From NCBI GenBank assembly GCA_023443095.1, contig JAEZVV010000142.1, positions 1 through 8,757 on the forward strand: a stretch of DNA of 8,757 bases, written 5' to 3'. The number at the start of each line of letters is the position of its first letter. Within the stretch, counting starts at the first letter, position 1. This document shows, one piece after another, positions 1 to 5,896 of the stretch. The DNA comes from Pseudomonadota bacterium. Its GTDB lineage: Bacteria; Pseudomonadota; Gammaproteobacteria; Burkholderiales; Burkholderiaceae_F. Position numbers and translations under genes: made by a program. The notes below the pieces were generated by a model. It did not search any database, was not told where the DNA came from, and saw nothing but the letters and a program-made list of their open reading frames with translations.

Positions 1-2954
1 ACCTGCGCATCCCCGGCGCCGAACAGGACTGGGAGAACGACCGCGACGTCACGACCGCCGACGGCAAGCAGGCCGCGCCTTACGGCTACCCGGGCCGGAT
101 CGCCGATGCGCTGGCCATCATGATCGACGGGCCTATCGGTGCCGCCGCTTTCAACAACGAGTTCGGCCGCCCCAACATCCTGGGTTATTTCCGGGCCTTC
201 GAGGCCAACGTCGGCGGCAAGCGTTACGGCTACCACAAGCCGATCATGATCGCGGGCGGCATCGGCAATATTCGCGACGACCAGACCAAGAAGGCAGCGC
301 TGCCGCCAGGCACCCTGCTCGTGGCCCTGCGCGGTCCCGGCATGCGCATCGGCGTCGGCGGCGGCGCGGCCTCGTCGATGGACGCGGGCGCCAATACCGA
401 GGCGCTCGACTTCGATTCGGTCCAGCGCGGCAATCCCGAGATGGAGCGCCGTGCGCAGGAGGTCATCGACCGCTGCTGGGCGGCGGGCGAGGCCAACCCG
501 ATTCTTGCGATCCACGACGTCGGCGCCGGCGGCCTGTCGAACGCGATGCCCGAGCTTGCCGACCTGTCGGGCCGCGGCGCTCGCATGGATCTCAGCAAGA
601 TCCCGGTTGAAGAAAGCGGCATGAGCCCGCTCGAGATCTGGTGCAACGAGTCGCAGGAGCGTTACGCGGTGGCGCTAGCCCCGGAGCGCTTCGAGCAGTT
701 CGACGCGATGGCCAGGCGCGAGCGCTGCCCCTACGCGGTGATCGGAGTCATCGCCGAAGACGGCCAGCTGGTTCTCGCGCGTGGCGATGAGAAGGTGCCA
801 GCGGTCGACATGCCGATGGACGTGCTGCTCGGCAAGACCCCGCGCATGCATCGCGACGTCCAGCGCGTGCCTCAGCTCCTGCCCAGGTTCGAGACTGCCG
901 GGCTGAACCTCGAGACCTGCGCGCTCGACGTGCTGCGCCACCCGACCGTGGCCAGCAAGAACTTCCTCATCACCATCGGCGACCGCTCGGTGGGTGGCCT
1001 GATCTGCCGCGACCCGATGGTGGGCCCGTGGCAGGTGCCGGTGGCCGACTGTGCCGTCACCGCCCTGTCGTTTGAGGGCTATGCGGGCGAAGCGATGGCG
1101 ATGGGCGAGCGCACGCCGCTCGCGATCATCGACTCGGCCGCCGCCAGCCGGATGGCGATCGGCGAGGCGCTGACCAACATCGCCGCGGCCGACATCGAGC
1201 TCGAGCGGGTCAAGCTTTCGGCCAACTGGATGGCGGCCTGCGGGGTGGCGGGCGAAGACGCCAAGCTGTTCGACGCGGTGCTGGCCGCCTCCGAGCTGTG
1301 CCAGACGCTGGGCATCAGCGTGCCGGTGGGCAAGGATTCCCTGTCGATGAAGACCGGCTGGAGCGAGGGCGACGAGGCCAAGACGGTATCGGCGCCGGTG
1401 TCGCTGATCGCCTCGGCCGCCGGCCCGGTGGCCGACAACCGCGCCTCGCTCACGCCTCAACTCGTTGCCGACCGCGACACCCTGCTGGTCCTGGTCGACC
1501 TTGGCCACGGCAAGAACCGCATGGGCGCTTCGATCCTGGCGCAGGTCACGCAGCAGATCGGCAACGACGCGCCCGACCTCGACCAGCCGCAGGCTCTGGT
1601 CGATTTCATCACCACCTTGCGCGACCTGGCCCGCGCCGGCGATGTCCTGGCCTACCACGACCGCTCCGACGGCGGCCTTTTTGCCACCCTGGCCGAGATG
1701 GCCTTCGCCGGCCATTGCGGCCTGACCGTCAACCTCGACGTCCTGGCGATGGACGCGGTGGCGCAGGACGCGGGCGATTTCAAGATCCGCCCCGAGCAGG
1801 TCGCGGTGCGCCGCCACGAGCTGATCCTGAAGGCGCTTTTCTCCGAGGAACTCGGCGCCGTGCTGCAGATTCCGGCGGCGCGCAAGACCGAGGTGATGGA
1901 CGCCCTGCGGGCCGCTGGCCTGGGTGCGGTCAGCCACATCATCGGCAAGCCCAACGATCGTGATCAGGTCGAGTTCTGGTGCGACGCCAAGCCGCAGTTC
2001 AGCAAAACCCGCGCCGAGCTGCAGCAGGTCTGGAGCGAGGTGTCGTGGCAGATCGCCCGCCTGCGCGACAACCCCGAATGTGCCGACGCCGAGTTCGCCC
2101 GGGCGACGGCGACCGATGACCGCGGCCTGTCGATGGCGCTGAGCTTCGATCCGGCGGAAGACATCGCCGCGCCCTTCATCGCCAGCGGCGTGCGGCCGCG
2201 GATCGCGATCCTGCGAGAGCAGGGCGTCAACAGCCAGACCGAGATGGCGGCGGCTTTCACGCGCGCCGGTTTCGTCGCGGTCGACGTCCACATGACCGAC
2301 CTGATCGCCGGCCGTGCCGATCTGTCGCAGTTCCAGGGGCTGGCCGCTTGCGGCGGTTTCAGCTACGGCGACGTGCTGGGCGCGGGCGGCGGCTGGGCCA
2401 AGACCATCCTCCACCATCCGCGTCTGGCCGAGATGTTCGCGACCTTCTTCGGCCGCTCGGACAGCTTTGCCCTGGGGGTGTGCAATGGCTGCCAGATGAT
2501 GAGCCAGCTGCACGCGATGATCCCCGGCGCCCAGCACTGGCCGCGTTTCGAACGCAACCGCAGCGAGCAGTTCGAAGCGCGCCTGGTCCAGGTGCGCGTG
2601 GACGAATCGCCGTCGATCTTCCTCGCCGGCATGGCGGGCAGCACCATGCCCATCGTCAACGCCCACGGCGAAGGCCGGGTGGTGTTCCGCTCGGCTGAGG
2701 ACGCGGCCCGCGCCCTGGTGGCGGTGCGTTACGTCGACAGCCATGGCGCGGCGACCGAGACCTACCCTTACAACCCCAACGGTTCGCCCGACGGGATCAC
2801 GGGCCTGACCACGGCCGACGGTCGCTTCACCATCCTGATGCCGCACCCCGAGCGGGTGCACCGCGCGGTGGAGTATTCGTGGCAGCCGCCGGGCCTGGGC
2901 GAGGACAGCCCGTGGATGCGGATGTTCCGCAACGCGCGGCGCTGGGTCGGCTGA
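1..2954 (+). CDS. purL: Phosphoribosylformylglycinamidine synthase, large single-chain form (5' end cut by window)
   Basis: This enzyme makes FGAM from FGAR, glutamine and ATP, the fourth step of de novo purine synthesis, in the cytosol. The frame is open from base 3 and gives 983 visible residues; the ATG at 120 is internal, since the upstream codons read LRIPG and GYPGRIADAL, as expected for PurL. The family is about 1,300 residues, so roughly 310-330 N-terminal residues lie outside the window. Visible landmarks are FNNEFGRP, GGGAASSMD, HDVGAGGLSNAMPEL and GMSPLEIWCNESQERY in the first synthetase half, then VGKDSLSMKT and AYHDRSDGGL in the second. A C-terminal glutamine amidotransferase domain starts near visible residue 730. 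Its nucleophile Cys lies in GVCNGCQMM (codon 2481-2483), and the His and Glu of PHPERV are at 2844-2846 and 2850-2852, so the glutaminase triad is intact. It ends in TGA and is followed 20 bases later by a strong terminator. Identity is certain; nothing suggests inactivation. Confidence 0.97.
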   Translation, partial: LRIPGAEQDWENDRDVTTADGKQAAPYGYPGRIADALAIMIDGPIGAAAFNNEFGRPNILGYFRAFEANVGGKRYGYHKPIMIAGGIGNIRDDQTKKAALPPGTLLVALRGPGMRIGVGGGAASSMDAGANTEALDFDSVQRGNPEMERRAQEVIDRCWAAGEANPILAIHDVGAGGLSNAMPELADLSGRGARMDLSKIPVEESGMSPLEIWCNESQERYAVALAPERFEQFDAMARRERCPYAVIGVIAEDGQLVLARGDEKVPAVDMPMDVLLGKTPRMHRDVQRVPQLLPRFETAGLNLETCALDVLRHPTVASKNFLITIGDRSVGGLICRDPMVGPWQVPVADCAVTALSFEGYAGEAMAMGERTPLAIIDSAAASRMAIGEALTNIAAADIELERVKLSANWMAACGVAGEDAKLFDAVLAASELCQTLGISVPVGKDSLSMKTGWSEGDEAKTVSAPVSLIASAAGPVADNRASLTPQLVADRDTLLVLVDLGHGKNRMGASILAQVTQQIGNDAPDLDQPQALVDFITTLRDLARAGDVLAYHDRSDGGLFATLAEMAFAGHCGLTVNLDVLAMDAVAQDAGDFKIRPEQVAVRRHELILKALFSEELGAVLQIPAARKTEVMDALRAAGLGAVSHIIGKPNDRDQVEFWCDAKPQFSKTRAELQQVWSEVSWQIARLRDNPECADAEFARATATDDRGLSMALSFDPAEDIAAPFIASGVRPRIAILREQGVNSQTEMAAAFTRAGFVAVDVHMTDLIAGRADLSQFQGLAACGGFSYGDVLGAGGGWAKTILHHPRLAEMFATFFGRSDSFALGVCNGCQMMSQLHAMIPGAQHWPRFERNRSEQFEARLVQVRVDESPSIFLAGMAGSTMPIVNAHGEGRVVFRSAEDAARALVAVRYVDSHGAATETYPYNPNGSPDGITGLTTADGRFTILMPHPERVHRAVEYSWQPPGLGEDSPWMRMFRNARRWVG

Positions 2955-2974
2955 ACGCCGCCGCCCGCAAGCCC

Positions 2975-3002
2975 AAGGGGACGCGATGCGTCCCCTTTTT
3001 TT
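2975..3002 (+). terminator. Rho-independent terminator of purL
   Basis: A perfect 10-bp stem, AAGGGGACGC (2975-2984) pairing with GCGTCCCCTT (2988-2997), closes a 3-base loop (GAT). An uninterrupted T tract runs through 2996-3002. It begins 20 bases after the purL stop codon, so it should end the purL transcript and separate it from the redox operon downstream. Confidence 0.93.
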
Positions 3003-3051
3003 CGCCCGCGCCCGGACAAACCCGCGGCCGACGGGGCGCGGAGGCGACCTG

Positions 3052-3109
3052 GATCAAGCTCCGGAGGCACTGCAAGGAAATTGTTATATCTCCGGCCCGG
3101 CGCTTGATC
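3052..3109. promoter_or_regulatory. Widely spaced inverted repeat GATCAAGC / GCTTGATC, candidate operator
   Basis: GATCAAGC (3052-3059) is the exact reverse complement of GCTTGATC (3102-3109). The arms are 42 bases apart and flank the only AT-rich stretch of the intergenic region, which holds the possible -10. Each arm contains an FNR/Anr-type half site (ATCAA at 3053-3057, TTGAT at 3104-3108). Neither arm has a good partner half at the usual 4-base spacing, so a standard FNR box is not shown. The repeat may be a looped or paired binding site for a regulator of the downstream reductase operon; 8-bp arms could also occur by chance. Confidence 0.35.
3084..3090 (+). promoter_or_regulatory. Possible -10 region of the reductase operon
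   Basis: The run GGAAATTGTTATATC is a conspicuous AT-rich island in very GC-rich DNA. TATATC (3085-3090) matches four of six bases of the sigma-70 -10 hexamer. No recognisable -35 hexamer lies 16-18 bases upstream (the sequence there is around CCGGAGG), which would fit a promoter needing an activator. A start near 3097 would give a leader of about 88 bases. Only the composition and the partial hexamer are seen; promoter activity is inferred. Confidence 0.35.
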
Positions 3110-3142
3110 TGCCTGCAAGTTTCCCTTCCTAGATTGCTCGTG

Positions 3143-3156
3143 TGCACCCCGGTGCA
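3143..3156. promoter_or_regulatory. Short dyad TGCACC-CC-GGTGCA in the leader
   Basis: TGCACC (3143-3148) and GGTGCA (3151-3156) form a perfect 6-bp inverted repeat with a 2-base spacer. It lies about 29 bases before the flavoprotein start codon and downstream of the possible -10. It could be a repressor operator or a small mRNA hairpin near the ribosome binding site. No regulator is assigned. Confidence 0.3.
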
Positions 3157-3171
3157 GCACTTCCAATCAAC

Positions 3172-3178
3172 AAGGGGA
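3172..3178 (+). promoter_or_regulatory. Ribosome binding site of the flavoprotein gene
   Basis: AAGGGGA ends six bases before the ATG at 3185. This is the strongest Shine-Dalgarno-like site in the area. It fixes the start codon even though the same frame stays open upstream into purL, as far as about 2879. Confidence 0.8.
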
Positions 3179-3184
3179 AATCGA

Positions 3185-4720
3185 ATGAGCAATGAGCGAG
3201 TTGACGGTTCTGGTTCGCGCCGGAATTTTCTGCAGCTTGGCGTCGCCAGTGGCGGCGCTCTGCTCGCCAGCGGCGTGGCCTCGGCGGCCGCACCCGCGGC
3301 GAACGACAAGATCAAGTGGGACGAGACTTTCGACGTGATCGTGGTCGGCAGCGGCCTGGCCGGCCTTTCGGCGGCGATCACCTCGGCCGAAGCCGGCCGC
3401 AAGACCGTCGTGCTCGAGAAGATGGGCGCGCTCGGCGGTTCGTCGGTCATCAGCGGCGGCACCTTCGCCGCCTGCAACACCCCGGCGCAGAAGGCCGAAG
3501 GCGTGCAGGACTCGGTCGAGCTTTTCTTCAAGGACATGATGAAGGCAGGCGAGCGGCTCAACTCGCCCGAACTCGTGATGACGCTGGCCGAGAACTCGGC
3601 TGCGGCGCACCAGTTCCTGGTCGAGCGCGGTGCGCAATACGGCGAGAAGCTGCGCAAGGTTGCACAGCACTCGGTCAACCGCTGCTACCAGCCGCTCTAC
3701 AACATGGGCTTGAACGTGATCCAGCCCCTGTACCGGCATTACATGAAGCAGAAGACCGCAGACCTGCGCCTGCGCACCAAGGTCGACGAACTGGTCAAGG
3801 ACAAGGCCGGCCGCGTGATCGGTCTCAAGGTCCGCGTCGCCTACGTGTTCGACCCGGACTCGAAGGCCGACGACCGCTTGAACAAGAGCGGCGTGGTCAA
3901 GTATTTCAAGGCGCGCCGGGGCGTGATTTTCGCCACGGGCGGCTTCAGCCGCGACACCGAGTTCCGCTCGCGTGAGTTCCCCCAATACAACAAGGTGCCT
4001 TCGACGGTGCAGCTGGGCGCCACCGCCGGTGCGCTGAAGTCGATGATGCGCGCCGGTGCCCGCTCGATCCACCTGGCTCACGTGCGTTTTGCGATTTCGA
4101 TCGGCTACGAGGACATCGAGAAGGGCATTCTGATCGACCAGCGTTCGGGCAAGCGTTTCATCAACGAAGGCGCCTCGCGCATGGGCTTGTCGTTCCGCAT
4201 CATCGAGATCGCCAACGCCGGCAGCGACTGGCCGGCCCTGATCTACGACGCCAAGGGCCTTGAGACCCTGTACGACCGCGACAAGCTGCACATCATCCTC
4301 AACAACGGCGAGATGCCGAAGTTCGAGACGCTCGACGCGCTGGCGGCCCACTTCAAGATCCCGGCCGAGCAGATGAAAAAGACCATCGCCGACTACAACG
4401 CGATGATCGCCGCGGGCAAGGACACCGAGTTCAACAAGGACTTCAAGAAGACCCAGGCGGTGCCCGTGTTGAACGGCCCCTTCTACGCCTGCCCGGTCTA
4501 TCCGAAGTTCAACTACTCGCAGGGCGGCATCGCGATCGACTCGCGCACCCGTGCCTTCGGTGTCGAAGACGACCAGATCATTCCCGGCCTCTTCGTTTGC
4601 GGCGAAGCCTCGGGCGGCGTGCACGGCGCGGTCCGCGTGACCGGCTGCTCGACGGTCGACTGCACGGTTTTCGGCCGGATCGCCGGCGCCGAAGCCGCCA
4701 AGATGCCTGCCATTGCCTAG
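3185..4720 (+). CDS. Tat-exported FAD reductase subunit, flavocytochrome c / fumarate reductase family, substrate unknown
   Basis: A 511-residue periplasmic flavoprotein that should reduce an unsaturated organic acid or similar acceptor with electrons from the adjacent cytochrome. The N-terminus carries a twin-arginine signal (SRRNFLQLG, Arg12-Arg13), a hydrophobic stretch to about residue 30 and an Ala-rich cleavage region (about 32-36), so it is exported folded with FAD. The dinucleotide motif VVGSGLAG (Gly55, Gly57, Gly60) with Glu78 in VVLEK binds FAD; FATGGF (249-254) and PGLFVCGEASGGVHGA (467-482) are further family landmarks. Compared from memory with Shewanella FccA, His299 matches His365, Arg332 matches the proton donor Arg402, and Arg484 matches Arg544. 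The FccA His503-His504 pair is Asn443-Tyr444 here, and the Arg381 position appears to be Glu312. The usual NRLGGNA segment reads VRVTGCST. Heme motifs are absent; they are on the next gene, 20 bases downstream. Fumarate, urocanate, methacrylate or another enoate reductase are alternatives; family is sure, substrate is not. Confidence 0.9.
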   Translation: MSNERVDGSGSRRNFLQLGVASGGALLASGVASAAAPAANDKIKWDETFDVIVVGSGLAGLSAAITSAEAGRKTVVLEKMGALGGSSVISGGTFAACNTPAQKAEGVQDSVELFFKDMMKAGERLNSPELVMTLAENSAAAHQFLVERGAQYGEKLRKVAQHSVNRCYQPLYNMGLNVIQPLYRHYMKQKTADLRLRTKVDELVKDKAGRVIGLKVRVAYVFDPDSKADDRLNKSGVVKYFKARRGVIFATGGFSRDTEFRSREFPQYNKVPSTVQLGATAGALKSMMRAGARSIHLAHVRFAISIGYEDIEKGILIDQRSGKRFINEGASRMGLSFRIIEIANAGSDWPALIYDAKGLETLYDRDKLHIILNNGEMPKFETLDALAAHFKIPAEQMKKTIADYNAMIAAGKDTEFNKDFKKTQAVPVLNGPFYACPVYPKFNYSQGGIAIDSRTRAFGVEDDQIIPGLFVCGEASGGVHGAVRVTGCSTVDCTVFGRIAGAEAAKMPAIA

Positions 4721-4740
4721 TTGCTTACGGACATAGAACC

Positions 4741-5097
4741 ATGAAAAAGATGATCGCAACGCTTGCCTGCGTGATCGCCGGCACCCTGGCCTTCACGAGC
4801 GCCATCGCCGGCACGCCGACGATGAAGAACCAGCACAAGGGTTTCGAGTGCGCTGCCTGCCACGGCGAAAAGGCGCCGACCGCCCCGACCAAGACCCAGT
4901 GCACGAGCTGCCACGGTACGGGCGAGGACATGGCCAAGAAGAGTGCGGACAAGTACAAGCAGTACTACAACCCGCACAACTCGCTGCACTACGCGACCTA
5001 CGCCGACTGCGTGTTGTGCCACCGCGAACACACTCCGTCGCGCCTGGACTGCAACAACTCGAAGTGTCATAGCGAGTTCAAATACGTGGTGCCCTAG
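4741..5097 (+). CDS. Small periplasmic tetraheme cytochrome c, electron donor to the flavoprotein
   Basis: A 118-residue protein with a Sec signal peptide (MKKMIATLACVIAGTLAFTS, cleavage probably after Ala-Ile-Ala at residue 23), leaving a mature chain of about 95 residues. It has four heme c sites: CAACH (Cys37-His41), CTSCH (Cys54-His58), CVLCH (Cys90-His94) and CNNSKCH (Cys104-His110). The last is a CX4CH site. Exactly four other histidines remain (His32, His79, His83, His97), enough for bis-His ligation of every heme. The spacing, including NPHNSLH and REHTPS, follows the heme domain of Shewanella flavocytochrome c (NAHASH, SAHEKS, from memory). The gene starts 20 bases after the flavoprotein stop, with only a weak Shine-Dalgarno (ACGGAC, 4727-4732), so the two form an operon. 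It most likely passes electrons from an inner-membrane quinol dehydrogenase to the FAD subunit; that donor is not in the window. Confidence 0.92.
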   Translation: MKKMIATLACVIAGTLAFTSAIAGTPTMKNQHKGFECAACHGEKAPTAPTKTQCTSCHGTGEDMAKKSADKYKQYYNPHNSLHYATYADCVLCHREHTPSRLDCNNSKCHSEFKYVVP

Positions 5098-5103
5098 GCA
5101 CCA

Positions 5104-5152
5104 GCCCCCACGCCTCCGGGGGCGGCGGACCGGTCCACATACCCGGTCCGCC
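5104..5152. terminator. Tandem GC hairpins between convergent operons, possible bidirectional terminator
   Basis: Two adjacent hairpins follow the cytochrome stop codon. The first is GCCCCC (5104-5109) with GGGGGC (5118-5123), loop of 8. The second is a perfect 10-bp stem, GGCGGACCGG (5124-5133) with CCGGTCCGCC (5143-5152), loop of 9. Neither is followed by a T tract on either strand, so a classical intrinsic terminator is not shown. Their place between two convergent operons suggests that they stop or stabilise both transcripts. Confidence 0.5.
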
Positions 5153-5162
5153 CGCTTGTCCT

Positions 5163-5192
5163 GCGGCCGCGGGGGTTTACACCGGCGGCCGC
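5163..5192. repeat. Pair of GCGGCCGC palindromes flanking the response regulator stop codon
   Basis: GCGGCCGC occurs at 5163-5170 and again at 5185-5192, 14 bases apart. The right copy lies in the last codons of the response regulator, and its TAA stop is in the spacer. Each copy is self-complementary and the two can also pair as an 8-bp stem. There is no T tract. In DNA this rich in GC the repeat may be incidental. Confidence 0.4.
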
Positions 5193-5896
5193 GTCGTTTC
5201 CAGCCGCGGCATCAGGTAGCCGACTCCCGAATAGGTCTTGATGCCGGCCTCGTCGAGACCGGCCTCGCGCAGCTTCTGCCGCACCCGCGCCATCGCCACC
5301 CGCAGGTATTGCAGCTCGCCGACGTATTCAGGGCCCCACACGGTGGCCAGCAGATGTTCGTGGGTCATGACCGCACCGATCCGCCGCATGAGCGTGGCGA
5401 GCAGGCGGAACTCGGTATTGGTCAGCCTCACCTCGGTCTCGCCCAGCCAGCATCGCTGCTCGGCCTGGTCCAGCCGCAGGTCGCCGTTGCTGAGTTCACT
5501 GCATTTGCCCGGCAGGCTGGGTTCGCTGCCACCGGCGCGCCGCAGCACGGCCTTGACGCGGGCGAACAGTTCCTCGAGCGCAAAAGGCTTGCCGAGGTAG
5601 TCGTCGGCGCCCAGGTCGAAGCCCCGCACCTTGTCTTCGGTCTGGTCGCGGGCGGTCAGGATGATGACCGGCACCGAGCTGTGGGCGCGCAGCTGCTGCA
5701 GCACCGTGAAGCCGTCGACCCCGGGCATCATCAGATCGAGCAGAACCAGCTCGGGCATGCAGGTATCGAAGGCGCGCAGCGCCTCGGCGCCGTCGGCCGC
5801 CATCACCGTGTCGAAGCCGAGCGAGGCCAGGTTGGCGGCCAGCAGGCGGCGGATCTTGGGTTCGTCGTCGACGATCAGGATGCGGGTCTTGTTCAT
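5177..5896 (-). CDS. OmpR/PhoB-family response regulator, KdpE-like subgroup
   Basis: A 239-residue cytosolic transcription regulator. The receiver domain covers residues 1-120: acidic pair Asp10-Asp11, phosphoacceptor Asp54 in LLDLMMPG, Thr81 in ILTA and Lys103 in GKPF are all present, so it should be phosphorylated normally. A winged-helix DNA-binding domain follows from about 132 to 232, with VRLTNTEFRLLATLM, the VWGPEY loop, QYLRVAMARVRQKL as recognition-helix region and YSGVGYLM as wing. The VWGPEY...YLRV pattern recalls KdpE, but the partner kinase is not KdpD and no potassium transport gene is nearby, so I give no gene name. The ATG at 5896 overlaps the kinase stop by four bases (ATGA), which implies translational coupling. 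It converges on the reductase operon; that operon is a plausible target, together with its own promoter, but only by adjacency. Confidence 0.94.
   Translation of the reverse strand: MNKTRILIVDDEPKIRRLLAANLASLGFDTVMAADGAEALRAFDTCMPELVLLDLMMPGVDGFTVLQQLRAHSSVPVIILTARDQTEDKVRGFDLGADDYLGKPFALEELFARVKAVLRRAGGSEPSLPGKCSELSNGDLRLDQAEQRCWLGETEVRLTNTEFRLLATLMRRIGAVMTHEHLLATVWGPEYVGELQYLRVAMARVRQKLREAGLDEAGIKTYSGVGYLMPRLETTRPPV

Noticed and set aside
675..2861. 728-codon open frame on the minus strand opposite purL
   Set aside because: The plus strand encodes unmistakable PurL throughout. Long antisense frames arise in GC-rich genes because stop codons are rare there. The translation is rich in Arg, His, Gly and Ala and has no domain I recognise.
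3049..3062. Canonical FNR/Anr box upstream of the reductase
   Set aside because: Only half sites are found (ATCAA at 3053, TTGAT at 3104). The other half of each at 4-base spacing matches at about two of five positions, so a standard box is not supported.
2879..3184. In-frame upstream extension of the flavoprotein into purL
   Set aside because: The Tat signal and the AAGGGGA ribosome site place the start at 3185. The upstream residues are not protein-like for this family and would put the Tat signal more than 100 residues inside the chain.
3167..4759. 530-codon open frame on the minus strand opposite the flavoprotein
   Set aside because: It mirrors the whole flavoprotein gene and crosses its ribosome site. 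The composition (Val, Asp, Leu, Arg, Gly repeats) is that of a shadow frame.
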